Source: Actinotignum timonense
Lineage (GTDB): Bacteria > Actinomycetota > Actinomycetes > Actinomycetales > Actinomycetaceae
Assembly: GCF_030216305.1 (NCBI RefSeq)
Contig: NZ_JASOKT010000016.1
Location: 1-41,345, forward strand
Reading direction: 5' to 3'
DNA length: 41,345 nucleotides
Position numbers and translations under genes: made by a program. The notes beneath the pieces were generated by a model that worked only from the letters and a program-made list of their open reading frames with translations, made no database searches and was not told where the DNA came from. This document shows positions 24,098-34,200 of the stretch, piece by piece (positions within the stretch are counted from its first letter, which is position 1; each line of letters opens with the position of its first letter).

Positions 24098-25766
24098 GAA
24101 GCTTTCCTTTCTGCTGCGTTAATAACGACGACGCAGCCCCGGCAGGCGCCGCCATTTCACTCAGTGCCATCAGGCCCCCGGTGACCGTACCGAGCATCAC
24201 CGCCCCCGCCATCGCGGTCCCGTAATTTTCCGCCCCGGGCCTCCCCAGGAGCTGGCCGATCAGCACCGGAAGCGTGGTGGAATCACTGGTGGCCAGGAAG
24301 GATGTGGCACCGTACTCCCCTAAAGAAATGGCCAGGCCGAAACCTGCCGCCACCGCGAGCGCGCGGGCAGCCAAGGGCAGGTCGATACTTCTCCAGACCC
24401 TCCCCGGGCCGGCCCCCAGGGTGGCGGCGGCCTCGCGCAGGCGCGGGTCGATGGCCCGCACCACCGGGAGGATCACCCGGGCCACGAGGGGAAGGGCCAC
24501 CACCGCTTGTGCCACCGGCACGAGCACCTGCGCGGAAGGTACAAGCATGCGAATGGTGAGGAATAATCCGAAACCGACCGTCACCGCGGAAACCCCCAGC
24601 GGCAGCAGGGCGATCCCTTCCGCCGCCGCACTCACCGGCCGCGGCGGAGCCCACGGAGAAGCCAACGCGAAAGCCAGCAGCGCCCCGAGGAGCAGGGCAA
24701 GTGCGGCAGCGCTCAGGCCCGTTGTCAAAGAATTCCGGAGCGCATCGGAAGCCGAGACCCCCGAGAATCCGGAAGAACCGATGAGATTGCGGTAGTTCTC
24801 CAGCGTCCAGGTACCCGAACGCTGGAAGGAGCGCGCCACCAAGGTGAGGAGCGGGGCTCCAATAAGGAAAATAACGGTAGCCGCGCTGATGAGCAGCGCC
24901 GGAATATCACTCCGGCTCACCTTCCTCCGGGCGGCCGGGCGCAGGCGCAAGGCCGCCGAAGTGCGCCGGGTGGCCCGGGCCGCCACCGCGGTGGCAATCC
25001 CAACGATCACCACTTGCAGCAGCGAAAGCACCGCCGCAGCCCGTAAATCAAGGAAGGTGGTAGTTTGCACCCAGATTTCAGTTTCGAGGGTCCCGTAGCC
25101 GGGCGCACCTAAAGTTTGGACGATTCCGAACGACGTCGAACAAAATAAAAAGACAATAGCCGCGCCGGACGTAATAGCCGGGGCCAATTCCACAAGGGTG
25201 ACGGTACGGAAAGCCCGCCACGGGGAGGCGCCCAGGGTACGGGCCGCCTCCGCGTGCGGGGGAAGCGCCGCCCACAGCGGCCCCACCGTCCGCGAAATCA
25301 CCGCGGTATTGAAGAAAACCATGGCCGCGACCACCGCCCACGGGCTGGAATCCCAGCCGAGGAAACCGTAGGGGCCGTCCGCGCGCAGCAGCGCCCGGAA
25401 CGCGGTACCCACCACCACGGTGGGGAGCACGAAAGGCACCACCACGAAGGCCCGCACCACCCGCACCCCGGGAAGGCGCAGCCGGTAAAGCACATAGGCG
25501 AGGGGAAGCCCGAGCATTACCGAGAACGCGGTGCTGGCCGCTGCCATCCACAGGGTTTGCCCGGCGACTTTCCAGGTGCGCGGGCGGGTGAGCTCGGCGG
25601 CAAAACCCGCGGTATCCACCCCGGCCGGGGTGACGAGCCCGCGCGCGAGCATCGCCACCACCGGCCACAGGAAGAACACCGCGAGGAAAAATAGCGGGAC
25701 CGCGAGCGCGAGGGCAACCACCAGGGAAGCTCCGTGCGGGCGCGGGATACGGAATGCGTTACTCAC
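24081..25766 (-). CDS. thiP: Thiamine ABC transporter permease (fused double domain)
   Basis: Membrane protein of 561 residues with two homologous halves of about six helices, each carrying an EAA-type cytoplasmic loop: AALPPHAEAARTLGASPWRAFRT in the first and DPRLREAAATLGAGPGRVWRS in the second. This is the ThiP/FbpB architecture. The ATG overlaps the thiB stop codon (ATGA). The last codons carry a one-base variant of the dispersed 12-mer (24123-24134). Confidence 0.9.
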   Translation of the reverse strand: MSNAFRIPRPHGASLVVALALAVPLFFLAVFFLWPVVAMLARGLVTPAGVDTAGFAAELTRPRTWKVAGQTLWMAAASTAFSVMLGLPLAYVLYRLRLPGVRVVRAFVVVPFVLPTVVVGTAFRALLRADGPYGFLGWDSSPWAVVAAMVFFNTAVISRTVGPLWAALPPHAEAARTLGASPWRAFRTVTLVELAPAITSGAAIVFLFCSTSFGIVQTLGAPGYGTLETEIWVQTTTFLDLRAAAVLSLLQVVIVGIATAVAARATRRTSAALRLRPAARRKVSRSDIPALLISAATVIFLIGAPLLTLVARSFQRSGTWTLENYRNLIGSSGFSGVSASDALRNSLTTGLSAAALALLLGALLAFALASPWAPPRPVSAAAEGIALLPLGVSAVTVGFGLFLTIRMLVPSAQVLVPVAQAVVALPLVARVILPVVRAIDPRLREAAATLGAGPGRVWRSIDLPLAARALAVAAGFGLAISLGEYGATSFLATSDSTTLPVLIGQLLGRPGAENYGTAMAGAVMLGTVTGGLMALSEMAAPAGAASSLLTQQKGKLRVRTS

Positions 25767-26809
25767 ATTCCTGCGGTGTCACGCCAGGCGCGGATCCATT
25801 CGGCGCGCTGGGTGCCCACTTCTTTAGCGTCCAGCACGATGGGGTCCGTGACACGCGGGGCGTGCTGCTGCCAGCTCGCGGGCAGTTCCACATCGGCCAC
25901 CGGATACACGTACATCGACTCCGGGATGGCTTTCTGAACATCCTCGGAAAGCAGGAAGTCGATAAAAGCCTGCGCGCCTTCCGGGTTCTCTGCCCCGCGC
26001 AGTACCCCGGCGTATTCCACCTGGCGTACGCAGGTCGATTCGATCACGCCGGTGCGCCCGTTTTCAGCGGCCGGGGAGGAAGAATAGGAAACCACCAGCG
26101 GGTAGTTTCCCTTGCCTTCCGAACCGGAAAAATCGGTGTAGTAGGCATCCGTCCACGAACCGGAAATGCGGGTGCCGGCCCCGAGTAGCTGGCCCCACAG
26201 CTGGGAGAGCCCCTCCGTTCCCCCGGCAACGTGGGCGGTCGCGGCCAGGAAAGCCAGGCCGGGCGAGGAAAGCGCCGGGTTTTCCACCGCGAGCAGCCCG
26301 GCGTATTCGGGGCGGGAAAGATCGGCGAAACTCAGGGGCGGAATCATATTTTTCTGGGTGAACCACTCGCGGTCGTAATTCACGCAGACTTCGCCCTGGT
26401 CGATGGGATTGAGTTTCCCTTCCAGGGCGGTCACTCCCGCGGGGAGTTTCGGGGAAGAATAATCGGCGATGGTGTTACCATCAAGCGCCTGGTAGGCGGT
26501 ATAGGTATCCACCCCGAACACCATATCCGCACCGGGTTTGCCATCCGCCAAGACCAATTGGTTAACAACCTGGCCGGTATCCCCGGGTGCTGATTTCACG
26601 ATGGTGTACCCGGATTCTTTCTCGAAGCGGGCGATGAGCTCATCGGGAAGGTTGAATGATTCGTGGCTGACCACCCGAACTGTGGTGGGCTGATCGCTCG
26701 CTGCCGGAGAGGCGGCGTCGTCGTTCTTTGAGCAGCCGGCCAGGGCCAGTGCCGCAACCATCGCGGCGGCCGCAAGTGCGCGGGCGCCGTGCCTATTTTT
26801 CTGGACCAT
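25763..26809 (-). CDS. thiB: Thiamine-binding lipoprotein
   Basis: Substrate-binding lipoprotein of 348 residues. It has the lipobox LALAGC (lipidated Cys26), then KNDDAAS (the dispersed 12-mer) as tether, and a periplasmic-binding-protein fold of the ThiB/TbpA family (VVSHESFNLPDELIARFEK, PGADMVFGVDTY, CVNYDREWF, TYVYPVADVELP-like end). It delivers thiamine or its phosphates to ThiP at the outer face of the membrane. ATG 26809 has AGGAGG at 26819-26814. First gene of the operon, downstream of the riboswitch. Confidence 0.92.
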   Translation of the reverse strand: MVQKNRHGARALAAAAMVAALALAGCSKNDDAASPAASDQPTTVRVVSHESFNLPDELIARFEKESGYTIVKSAPGDTGQVVNQLVLADGKPGADMVFGVDTYTAYQALDGNTIADYSSPKLPAGVTALEGKLNPIDQGEVCVNYDREWFTQKNMIPPLSFADLSRPEYAGLLAVENPALSSPGLAFLAATAHVAGGTEGLSQLWGQLLGAGTRISGSWTDAYYTDFSGSEGKGNYPLVVSYSSSPAAENGRTGVIESTCVRQVEYAGVLRGAENPEGAQAFIDFLLSEDVQKAIPESMYVYPVADVELPASWQQHAPRVTDPIVLDAKEVGTQRAEWIRAWRDTAGM

Positions 26810-26813
26810 GCAT

Positions 26814-26834
26814 CCTCCTCAGGATATAAGGAGG
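26814..26834 (-). promoter_or_regulatory. Hairpin that can hide the thiB ribosome-binding site
   Basis: In the mRNA, CCUCCU (26834-26829) can pair with the thiB Shine-Dalgarno AGGAGG (26819-26814) over a 9-base loop. It lies between the TPP aptamer and the start codon, so it is the likely expression platform, acting on translation. Confidence 0.55.
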
Positions 26835-26860
26835 GTCTCCGCGGTGCGGAGGAGAGATCT

Positions 26861-26955
26861 CGACTCCCTTCGCCGGTACTAACCGGATCAGGTTCGAGGG
26901 TCTGCGTGCCGCGTGCCGGCCGCACTCTCAGCGCTGCTGCGCTCCCCTGTCGTGC
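26861..26955 (-). ncRNA. TPP riboswitch (THI element)
   Basis: On the minus strand the conserved parts occur in order: GGGGAGCG, CTGAGAGTGCGGC (CUGAGA at 26931-26926), a variable P3 stem (GCCGGCACGCGGC), then ACCTGATCCGG and TTAGTACCGGCGAAGGGA (26894-26866). These are the signature pyrimidine- and pyrophosphate-binding elements of the TPP aptamer. It lies just before thiB, so thiamine import should fall when TPP is abundant. Confidence 0.95.
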
Positions 26956-27054
26956 CGTCCAGTCTAGTACGGAGGTCCCGTATTTTCACGCCTGCGGCGG
27001 CGGTGCGGATCGGTGCCGACACGGGCACGGAACCGGATCGGCGCCGCGCGAACC

Positions 27055-27324
27055 TTAGGCCCGGGCGCGCGCCTGCGAATCGATCACTTCGCCCTTACCG
27101 TACCATTTGGCGGCCTGGCGCTGGGTGAGCTGGGAAACGGCCGCGGCCACCCCGGCCGACACCACCGCGAAAATCACCGCGTCCACGAGCGGCGCGTTCG
27201 GATCCTCCGAATCGGGAATCTCCCGCCCGGAAATGCCCTTCCACACCACGTCCACGATTTTATTGGCGACGATCCCCGAGAGCACTCCCACGCCCGCGCT
27301 CACAACTTTCCAACCGATATCCAT
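27055..27324 (-). CDS. DUF4235 small membrane protein
   Basis: Protein of 89 residues. ATG 27324 is chosen because AAAGGGA precedes it and MDIGWKVVSAGVGVLSGIVA is the usual DUF4235 start. It has two hydrophobic segments (about 6-24 and 48-66), with VWKGISGREIP and DAVIFAVVSAGVAA and a charged end. DUF4235 is an actinobacterial family without known function. It lies downstream of mrpG on the same strand with a 69-base gap and its own ribosome site. Confidence 0.8.
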   Translation of the reverse strand: MDIGWKVVSAGVGVLSGIVANKIVDVVWKGISGREIPDSEDPNAPLVDAVIFAVVSAGVAAAVSQLTQRQAAKWYGKGEVIDSQARARA

Positions 27325-27393
27325 AACGTCCCTTTCTTCGCGCGGCGCGGCCCCGGCCAGATGCGGCCGGGCACCCGGCACCGCCCTCGATCA

Positions 27394-27798
27394 TTAGTGC
27401 GTGGAGGTGCTCCCCCGCGCGGAATTCTTCTCCTGTCCAGAACTATTATGACTCAGCCCACGCCCGAAGCGCAGGTCCTCGCGCAATTCGTCCACAACCA
27501 TGGCATCCGAATCGATGCGGCCGGTGCGGTACCCGGCGCGCGAGAGCATATGCGCGGAGATGGGCGAGGTGATGAGCTGACAGCCGATCACGAGGAGCAG
27601 CGTCCACGTCATCGAGGGGTCACGCACCAGGCAGGCCGCGCCCAGACAACCCATGATCAGGGAGAGGACCTGCGGTTTGGTGGCCACGTGCAGGCGCGTC
27701 ATGAGGTCCGGGTAGCGGAACATGCCGATGGCGGCCACGAAAGTGAGGGTGGCGCTGGCCAGCATGAGCGCGGCGCCGATAATATCCCAGGGGCTCAC
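27394..27798 (-). CDS. mrpG: Na+/H+ antiporter subunit G
   Basis: Subunit of the Mrp-type cation/proton antiporter, 134 residues, last gene of the operon. Three helices (about 5-25, 40-60, 66-88) contain GMFRYPDLMTRLHVATKPQ, the MrpG/PhaG signature. The hydrophilic tail (about 95-134) is longer than usual. Its ATG overlaps the mrpF stop. Confidence 0.92.
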   Translation of the reverse strand: MSPWDIIGAALMLASATLTFVAAIGMFRYPDLMTRLHVATKPQVLSLIMGCLGAACLVRDPSMTWTLLLVIGCQLITSPISAHMLSRAGYRTGRIDSDAMVVDELREDLRFGRGLSHNSSGQEKNSARGSTSTH

Positions 27799-28262
27799 GG
27801 CCGGGCTCCTTCCTGCGCGCCCGCGGTATCCGGTTGCGCACGGCCCGCGGCATCCGGTTTCGGAAGGCGAGCGGTATCCGGGTGGATGCGGCCCGCGGCG
27901 GGCGGCTCGCGGTCCGGATCGTGGGCGGGGCTTTCGTCTTCTTCTTCGTCGGTTGTTTCGCGTTTGTTCGCCTTTTCGAGGCGCCGCATTTCCTTCGGGT
28001 CGTTTTGGTCCACGGGCCGGATGAAGCGTGCCACGGCCACGGATCCGAGGAAACCAACAATGGCGACGACGACGAATACCGCCAGCAAATCCGCTCGCCG
28101 GGTCACCGCCGCGAGCAGGCAGAGCGCCCCCACCATAATCGAGGTGATAACATCGAGCGCCCCCACCCGGTCAAGGACCGTGGGGCCTTTGACGATGCGA
28201 ACCGTCACCAGCAGCGCGGAGATGGTCAGCAGCACCCCGCAGATCACCATCACAATAATCAC
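27795..28262 (-). CDS. mrpF: Na+/H+ antiporter subunit F with long tail
   Basis: Protein of 155 residues. The first 90 are the normal three-helix MrpF (VRIVKGPTVLDRVGALDVIT, VVVAIVGFLGSVAVARFI). The remaining 65 are a cytoplasmic charged tail, first Lys/Glu-rich (EMRRLEKANKRETTDEEEDE), then a repetitive Pro/Ala/Asp part (RIHPDTARLPKPDAAGRAQP). The tail is absent from typical MrpF. Four-base overlaps join it to mrpE and mrpG. Confidence 0.9.
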   Translation of the reverse strand: MIIVMVICGVLLTISALLVTVRIVKGPTVLDRVGALDVITSIMVGALCLLAAVTRRADLLAVFVVVAIVGFLGSVAVARFIRPVDQNDPKEMRRLEKANKRETTDEEEDESPAHDPDREPPAAGRIHPDTARLPKPDAAGRAQPDTAGAQEGARP

Positions 28263-28894
28263 CGTTCACCTCCGGAACTATCGGGAGCGAAGGGAACGGG
28301 CAAACGCCCGGCCTTGGGGCTGGAGCCGGGCACGAATCCGGCCTGCACCAGCTCGCTGCGGGAGGCGAAAGCGCGCAGCACCCGCTCCTCCAGGTCGAGT
28401 ACCGATTGGTGCGCCGCGCTCACTCCCCCGGCCATGCCCACGTCAAAGACATGCACATAGAGGGTGCCCGTGGCGGCGTCGGTATCGATGACGAGCGAGC
28501 CGGGCACCAGGGTGGACATCCCGGCGGTAATCGCCAGGTAGGCATCGGAGTGGGAGCGCAGTCGCACGCGGATCACCGCGCCGCGCGGGGTGGCGCGCCG
28601 CAGAATAAACCAGGCTTGCTGCCAGGAGGCATGCACGAGGTCACGCACGAAAATCGCAACCAGCCGGATCACACCCCAGATGCGGAACCGCCCATCGAAA
28701 GACGCGGTGGGGAAAGGCGCCACTTCAGTCACGAGGAGGGCGAGGGCAAAACCGGCCACAATATTGGCGGCGCTCACCTGCCCCCACAGCAGCACCCACA
28801 CAATGGTCAGCCATACCAGCACCCCCAGGGAGGCGCTCGGGAAACGGCCTTCGCGCCGGGTGACCAGGCGGATTGCTTCACTATCGCGACTCAT
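28259..28894 (-). CDS. mrpE: Na+/H+ antiporter subunit E
   Basis: Protein of 211 residues. Two N-terminal helices (about 22-60) are followed by the cytoplasmic MrpE domain (RIWGVIRLVAIFVRDLVHAS, then TLVPGSLVIDTDAATGTLYVHVFDV). It is needed for assembly of the Mrp complex in Bacillus. The C-terminal tail is somewhat longer than usual. ATGA overlaps occur at both ends. Confidence 0.92.
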   Translation of the reverse strand: MSRDSEAIRLVTRREGRFPSASLGVLVWLTIVWVLLWGQVSAANIVAGFALALLVTEVAPFPTASFDGRFRIWGVIRLVAIFVRDLVHASWQQAWFILRRATPRGAVIRVRLRSHSDAYLAITAGMSTLVPGSLVIDTDAATGTLYVHVFDVGMAGGVSAAHQSVLDLEERVLRAFASRSELVQAGFVPGSSPKAGRLPVPFAPDSSGGER

Positions 28895-30678
28895 TGCTCA
28901 CCTCCGGAAACTGTGGGAACGGGCGTGGGACCTTGCGCGGGAACGGGCGTGGGACCTTGCGCGGGAACCGCCGCGGGCGCAGGTGTGTGGAACGACGGCG
29001 CACCGCTCGGCACGGGTGCGCCGGTCGGCACCAGTGTGGCCGCGGGCGTCGGACTCGGGGAGCGCAGCAGGCGCGGGCTTTCCTTCGGTTCGGGAGTTTG
29101 GGTGAAGGTGCCGGTATCCGGGGTGGAATCCTCGTGGGGCACCACGGTTTCTTCATCCACCTCCGGGGAAATCCCGGTGCCGCGATCCCAATCGGGAAGC
29201 ACCGCGCTGATATAGGGGGTGCGGGCTTCCAGCTCGGCGGCGGCACCGTCGGTAAACGAGCGCAGCGGCGCGGCCGCGAAGGTAATACCGAGCATGACCG
29301 CGATGAGCCCAGAGGCGGAAATCACCATGCCGCTCGGGTAGGTGGTGGAGGGCAGCTCCGCCGGAGCCTCCTGCCAGAAAGCCATATTCCAGGCGCGGAT
29401 CACGGCGTAAAGCGTGAGGAGCGAGGTGACCAGGCCGGCCGCAATAAGCACCCAGTCAATCGGGGTTCCGCGCGCGGCACTCGCTTCCAGCAACCCCACT
29501 TTCCCGAGGAATCCGGACAGCGGCGGAATACCGCCCAGGGAGAGCGCGGGAAGGAAATAGAGAACCGCAACCATGGGGGCCGCTCGCATAATGGAGCCGA
29601 GCCGCACGAGCGACGTCGTTCCTGCCACCCAACCGATGAGGCCCACCACCAAGAACAGCGCGGTCTGCACCACTATATGGTGCACGGCGTAGAAAATCGT
29701 GGAAGAAAGCCCGGCTTCGGTGGAGATGGCGATACCCCAGATGAGGTAGCCAATATGGCTGACCAGGGTGAAGGAAAGCAGACGTTTAATATTTTCCTGC
29801 GCGATCGCGCCGAGGATACCGATGAGCATGGTGGCCACCGCGAAGCCGGCGAGGATATCGTCCAGGCGCCCGCCCGGGAAAAGCAGCACCTGGGTGCGGA
29901 TAATCGCGTACACGCCCACTTTGGTGAGCAGGCCGGCGAATACCGCCGTGACCGGGCCGGATGCGGTGGGATAGGAGTCGGGCAGCCAGGCGGCCAGCGG
30001 AAAAATCGCGGCTTTCAGGCCGAAGGCCACGAGGAAGAGGATCTGGAGGACCATGCGCATTCCCGGATCCACCTGCGGGAGTTTAACGGCCAGGTCGGCC
30101 AGGTTCACGCTGCCCACCGCGGCGTAGGTGAGGCCGAGTGCGGTGAGGAAGATGAGGGAGGAGACCATGGAGACGATCACGTAAACCGAGCCGGAACGCA
30201 TGCGTTCGGCCGTGCCGCCCATGGTGAGGAGCACAAAGGAGGCGGCCAGCAGGATCTCAAAGCCGACGTACATATTGAACAGATCGCCGGTGAGGAAAGC
30301 ATCGGAGACCCCGGCGGAAAGAATCATGAAGGCCGGGTAGTACACCGAGGTGGGGGCGCCGCGTTCGCCATCTGCCACGCCCTGGAAAACCGAATACACC
30401 AGCACGATGAGGGTCACCGTGACCGAGGTGGTGAGCATAATCGTGGAGAGCCGGTCGGCCACCAGGGAAATGCCCACGGGCGCCGCCCAATTGCCCACGT
30501 CCAGGGTGATGGGGCCGCGCGCGGAAACGAAGAGCAGAATGACCGCGACCACAAGGACGATGGAGAGCATCCCCACCGCGGTCCAGGCCTGCACGCGGCG
30601 CCGGCGCGGAATCGCCAGGAGCACCCCGGCGGCCAGCAGGGGCAGCACAATGGGAACGGCTAGCAGCCAGGAAATCAT
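28891..30678 (-). CDS. mrpD: Na+/H+ antiporter subunit D
   Basis: Proton-translocating subunit related to NuoM/N, 595 residues, about 14 helices in residues 1-500. Visible blocks include LFNMYVGFEILLAASFVLL (with the conserved Glu of the proton channel), PLAAWLPDSYPTASGPVTAV and RLLSFTLVSHIGYL. After the membrane part comes an 85-residue tail rich in Pro/Thr/Ser, ending in two copies of AQGPTPVP. These are encoded by a perfect 24-bp tandem duplication at 28915-28962. A variant of the dispersed 12-mer lies in this tail (28990) and another in the membrane part (29610). Confidence 0.93.
   Translation of the reverse strand: MISWLLAVPIVLPLLAAGVLLAIPRRRRVQAWTAVGMLSIVLVVAVILLFVSARGPITLDVGNWAAPVGISLVADRLSTIMLTTSVTVTLIVLVYSVFQGVADGERGAPTSVYYPAFMILSAGVSDAFLTGDLFNMYVGFEILLAASFVLLTMGGTAERMRSGSVYVIVSMVSSLIFLTALGLTYAAVGSVNLADLAVKLPQVDPGMRMVLQILFLVAFGLKAAIFPLAAWLPDSYPTASGPVTAVFAGLLTKVGVYAIIRTQVLLFPGGRLDDILAGFAVATMLIGILGAIAQENIKRLLSFTLVSHIGYLIWGIAISTEAGLSSTIFYAVHHIVVQTALFLVVGLIGWVAGTTSLVRLGSIMRAAPMVAVLYFLPALSLGGIPPLSGFLGKVGLLEASAARGTPIDWVLIAAGLVTSLLTLYAVIRAWNMAFWQEAPAELPSTTYPSGMVISASGLIAVMLGITFAAAPLRSFTDGAAAELEARTPYISAVLPDWDRGTGISPEVDEETVVPHEDSTPDTGTFTQTPEPKESPRLLRSPSPTPAATLVPTGAPVPSGAPSFHTPAPAAVPAQGPTPVPAQGPTPVPTVSGGEQ
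28915..28962 (-). repeat. 24-bp tandem duplication in the mrpD tail
   Basis: Two identical 24-base units begin at 28915 and 28939, and a third partial copy starts at 28963 (GGGAAC). Each encodes eight residues (PAQGPTPV). Confidence 0.85.
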
Positions 30679-31259
30679 CGCCGCGCACCTCCCGCATTTT
30701 TACCGTTTCCCAGCGAGCCGTCCACGCCGTGGGTGGCATTCGGGTTGGCCACGTAGCGGTGCCGGCGGCGTTTGGGATGCCGGCGGTTCCAGCGGCCCAG
30801 GCGCCCGAAACGCGGGGCCGGGGTATCGGTTTCGTCGCGGAATTCCGCGGAGGTTTCCTGCAAGTCTGTTCCCACTTCGGATCGCTGGCTGCTTTCTTCC
30901 AGTTGCTGGCGAACGGCGACGGCGCGATCCTCCACGTCGTCGCGCACTTCGTCATCATCGCGCAGCTGCCAGGTGCGGTAGGCCATGGCCAGCAGGAAGC
31001 CGGTGGTGGCCAAGGTAATCACGATGGCGGTGAGCATCATGGCCATGACCAGCGGATCCGCCCACAGATCCGGCGAGCCGTTGCCGATAAAGGGCGGGTT
31101 GCCGGTGCGGCCGCCCGCGATGAGGAAAAGAATATTGACGCCGTTGGAAAGGCAGCCCAGCCCGAGGATGACCCGCGAGAGGGAGCGCTCCAAAATAAGG
31201 TAGACGCCTACCGCAACGAAAACCCCGCACATGAGGATGAGGGCGAGAGATACGCTCAT
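30675..31259 (-). CDS. mrpC: Na+/H+ antiporter subunit C
   Basis: NuoK-like subunit of 194 residues. ATG 31259 is chosen because it overlaps the mrpA stop (ATGA) and gives the normal start MSVSLALILMCGVFVAVGVY; the open frame upstream is mrpA in another frame. Three helices cover about 1-115 (LSRVILGLGCLSNGVNILFL, ADPLVMAMMLTAIVITLATT). The C-terminal 80 residues are a charged, Arg-rich cytoplasmic tail not found in short MrpC proteins. Confidence 0.92.
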   Translation of the reverse strand: MSVSLALILMCGVFVAVGVYLILERSLSRVILGLGCLSNGVNILFLIAGGRTGNPPFIGNGSPDLWADPLVMAMMLTAIVITLATTGFLLAMAYRTWQLRDDDEVRDDVEDRAVAVRQQLEESSQRSEVGTDLQETSAEFRDETDTPAPRFGRLGRWNRRHPKRRRHRYVANPNATHGVDGSLGNGKNAGGARR

Positions 31260-34200
31260 TGCTGCTCTCCTTCCGTTGCTGCATCGCGCTGTTCGGCGGC
31301 CATAGCCAGGCGCTCGGCTTCCTGTTGCGGGGAGGTGCGCTCGCTGAGGCCGGCTTGGGATTCCATTTCTTCGCGCAGGTTCTGGCGGGCGTCGTGGGAG
31401 GGTTCGATGCGAATATCGGCATCCCACACGCCTTCTTCCATTTCCCCGTGCCGGTCAATTTCCGCGCCGAGGGACCGCAGAATTTCGGCGACCAGACCAA
31501 CAACCGCGATATAGACGCCGGTGTCAAAGATGAGCGCCGTCGTAAAATGAACGTCCCCAAAAATCGGAAGTACCATATCGATTTTCGCGGTTTGCAGCGG
31601 GTTACCGCCCAACAGGATCGGGGCGAGCGAGGAAAGAGTGGCCAGGCCCAGCCCGGTTCCCAGCAGGTGGGCGGGGAGGATGGGGAGGGTGGCGCCCAGT
31701 TCGAAACGCCCGCCGGCCAGGTAGCGCAAGGTCAAGGCGATGCCGGCCAGCAGTCCGCCAGCGAAGCCGCCGCCCGGCATATTGTGCCCGGCGAAGAGGA
31801 AGAAGAGCGAAATAATGAGGATGGTGTGGAAGACCAGGCGGGTGCCGATTTGCAGCATCATCGGGCGGGAGGCCACGCCCGGGCGGTTCGCGGAGGCGAG
31901 CCAGACCCGGTTGCGCCCCGAACGCCGCGCTTCTTCTTCCGCGCGCACCGAGTTGCGCACGTATTCCGCCGGGTCCTCGCCCAGGCGGCGCCAGCGTTGC
32001 GCCCGTTCGCTTTTCGCGCCGAGGATATTGCGCAGCCGGTCTGTGCCGCCGAAACGGTCGCGTACGAAGAGGAGGGAGGCGATGCCGACGGCGCAGACCA
32101 CCAGCACGGAGGTCTCACCCATGGTGTCCCACGCCCGGATATCCACGAGGGTGACATTGACGATATTGCGCCCGTATCCGAAGCGGAAGCCTTCGTCGGC
32201 GAAGAGCTCCGAAATCGGGGCGTGGGTGCGCACCCCGGCCGCGAGATAGGCGAGCCCCGCGAAAAGCAGCCCCATGATGGCCGCGAAAACAATGCGGAAG
32301 CGCTGGGTGCCTTTGGTGCGGCGGGAAGAGAAGTAGGAGGGTAGGCGGCGCAGCACCAGCACGAAGACCACGAGCGTGAGAGTTTCGGAAAGCACCTGGG
32401 TGAGAGCCAGGTCCGGGGCCCCGTAGATCTCGTAGGTGAGGGCCACGGCGTAGCCGCCGATTCCCATGAGGATCACAGCCTTGAGGCGGTGGCGGGAAGC
32501 CGCGGCAAGCAGCACGCCCAGGCAGCCAACCACGGCCACCGCGGCCTGCGCCCAGCTATCGAAGAGCCGCGGCACCACCAGGGTGCCCACCGGGTTGGTG
32601 AGCAGCGCGATTCCCACGGTAATGAGCAGGAACCAGAAAATGGTGAGGAGGTAGGTGGGAAGCGAACCGGATTGGGTGCGGGCGGTGACGGTCATGGAGA
32701 AACGTTCGGTGCCCGAAACGATGCGCTGGTAGGCTTCCTCGGCGCTGGTGCGGATGGCGTGGCGCTGGGTGAAGGCGGAAATGCGGTGGCGCTGCCAGAA
32801 GAGGAGGCAGCCGGTCGCGAGGATGGCGAGGGTCACCAGGAAGGGCCCGTTGAAGCCGGACCACAGGTGCAGGTGGCCCTGGTAGGGGGCTAGTACCGGG
32901 TATTGGGCCAGGTACTGCTCCAGGAAGGTGCTGATGGGCGTGGTTGCGAGCCCGGCCACCAGGCCCGCCGTCGCCAAAATACCCACGGGCCAGATCATGA
33001 CCGCGGAAACGTCACGCACCTCGGTATCTTCCACGCGCGGTTTGCGCATGAACGCACCCCACCAAAAACGCAGGCCGTAAGCCACCGTGAGCGCCGAACC
33101 CACCGCGATGAGCACAAGCACCGCAATATCGGTGGCGCTCCCGCCCCACAGCGCACCGAGCGCACCTTCTTTCGCCACGAAGGCCGCGAAAGGAGGGAAG
33201 CCCATCATGGAGGCATCCGCCATCCCCGCAAAAGTGGCAACCGCGGGCATATTGCGGCCCACATTCGATAGTTCGCGCAGGTCACGGGTGCCGGTGCACA
33301 CGTCCACGATGCCCACGGAAAGGAAGAGCGCGGATTTGAAGAGGGAGTGGGCCAGCAGCAGCATGAGCCCGGCCAGCAGCATCGCGGAATCCCCGTAGCC
33401 AACGAACAGAATAATGAGCCCGAGCTGGGAGACCGTGCCGAAAGCGGTCACCAATTTGATATCGGTTTGTTTGAGGGCCCGGTAGCCGCCTAGCAGCACC
33501 GTGTAGGAGGCGAGGATGATCACCATCCAGTGCCAGGCCGGGTTATGCGCGAAACCGGGGGCCAGGCGCGCCACCAGGTACACCCCGGCTTTGACCATCG
33601 CCGCGGCGTGCAGGTAGGCGGAGACCGGCGTGGGCGCGGCCATGGCGGCCGGCAGCCAGAAATGGAAAGGCACCAGGGCGGATTTGGAGAACGCCCCGAT
33701 AAGTACAAGTACGACGGCGCTCGTAAGCAGCGCGGAATTCCCCGGGGAGATTGTTGCTTCGTGGGAAGCCACCACGAGCTCGTGCAGCGAGAAGGACCCC
33801 CCGGGCATGACGCCGAGCATGGTAATTCCGCCCAGCATAGCCAGCCCTCCGGCCGTGGTCACAATAATGGCCTGGAAGGCCGCGCGCCGCGAGGATTGGC
33901 GGTCGGAATAGTGGCCGATGAGGAGGAAGGAAAAGACTGTGGTGAGTTCCCAGTAAATATAGAGGGCGATGGTGTTATCCGTGGTGACCAGGCCGAGCAT
34001 CGCGCCGGCGAAAGCCACGAAGATCGCGCCGAATCGGCCCAGGTAGGAGGCATCGCGTTTGAAATACCGCGCCGAGTAGAAGAGCACCGCCGCGCCCACG
34101 CCGGTGGCGATGAGGGCGAGGAGCAGGCCGAGGGCATCGATGCGGATATCGAGGTCCATGCCCAGTTGGGGTACCCAGGTGAGGGACTGCTGGTAAACAT

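Noticed and set aside
28873..30663. Long plus-strand open frame opposite mrpD
   Set aside because: Antisense of mrpD; the His/Gly/Glu-rich translation is typical of the reverse strand of a membrane protein gene.
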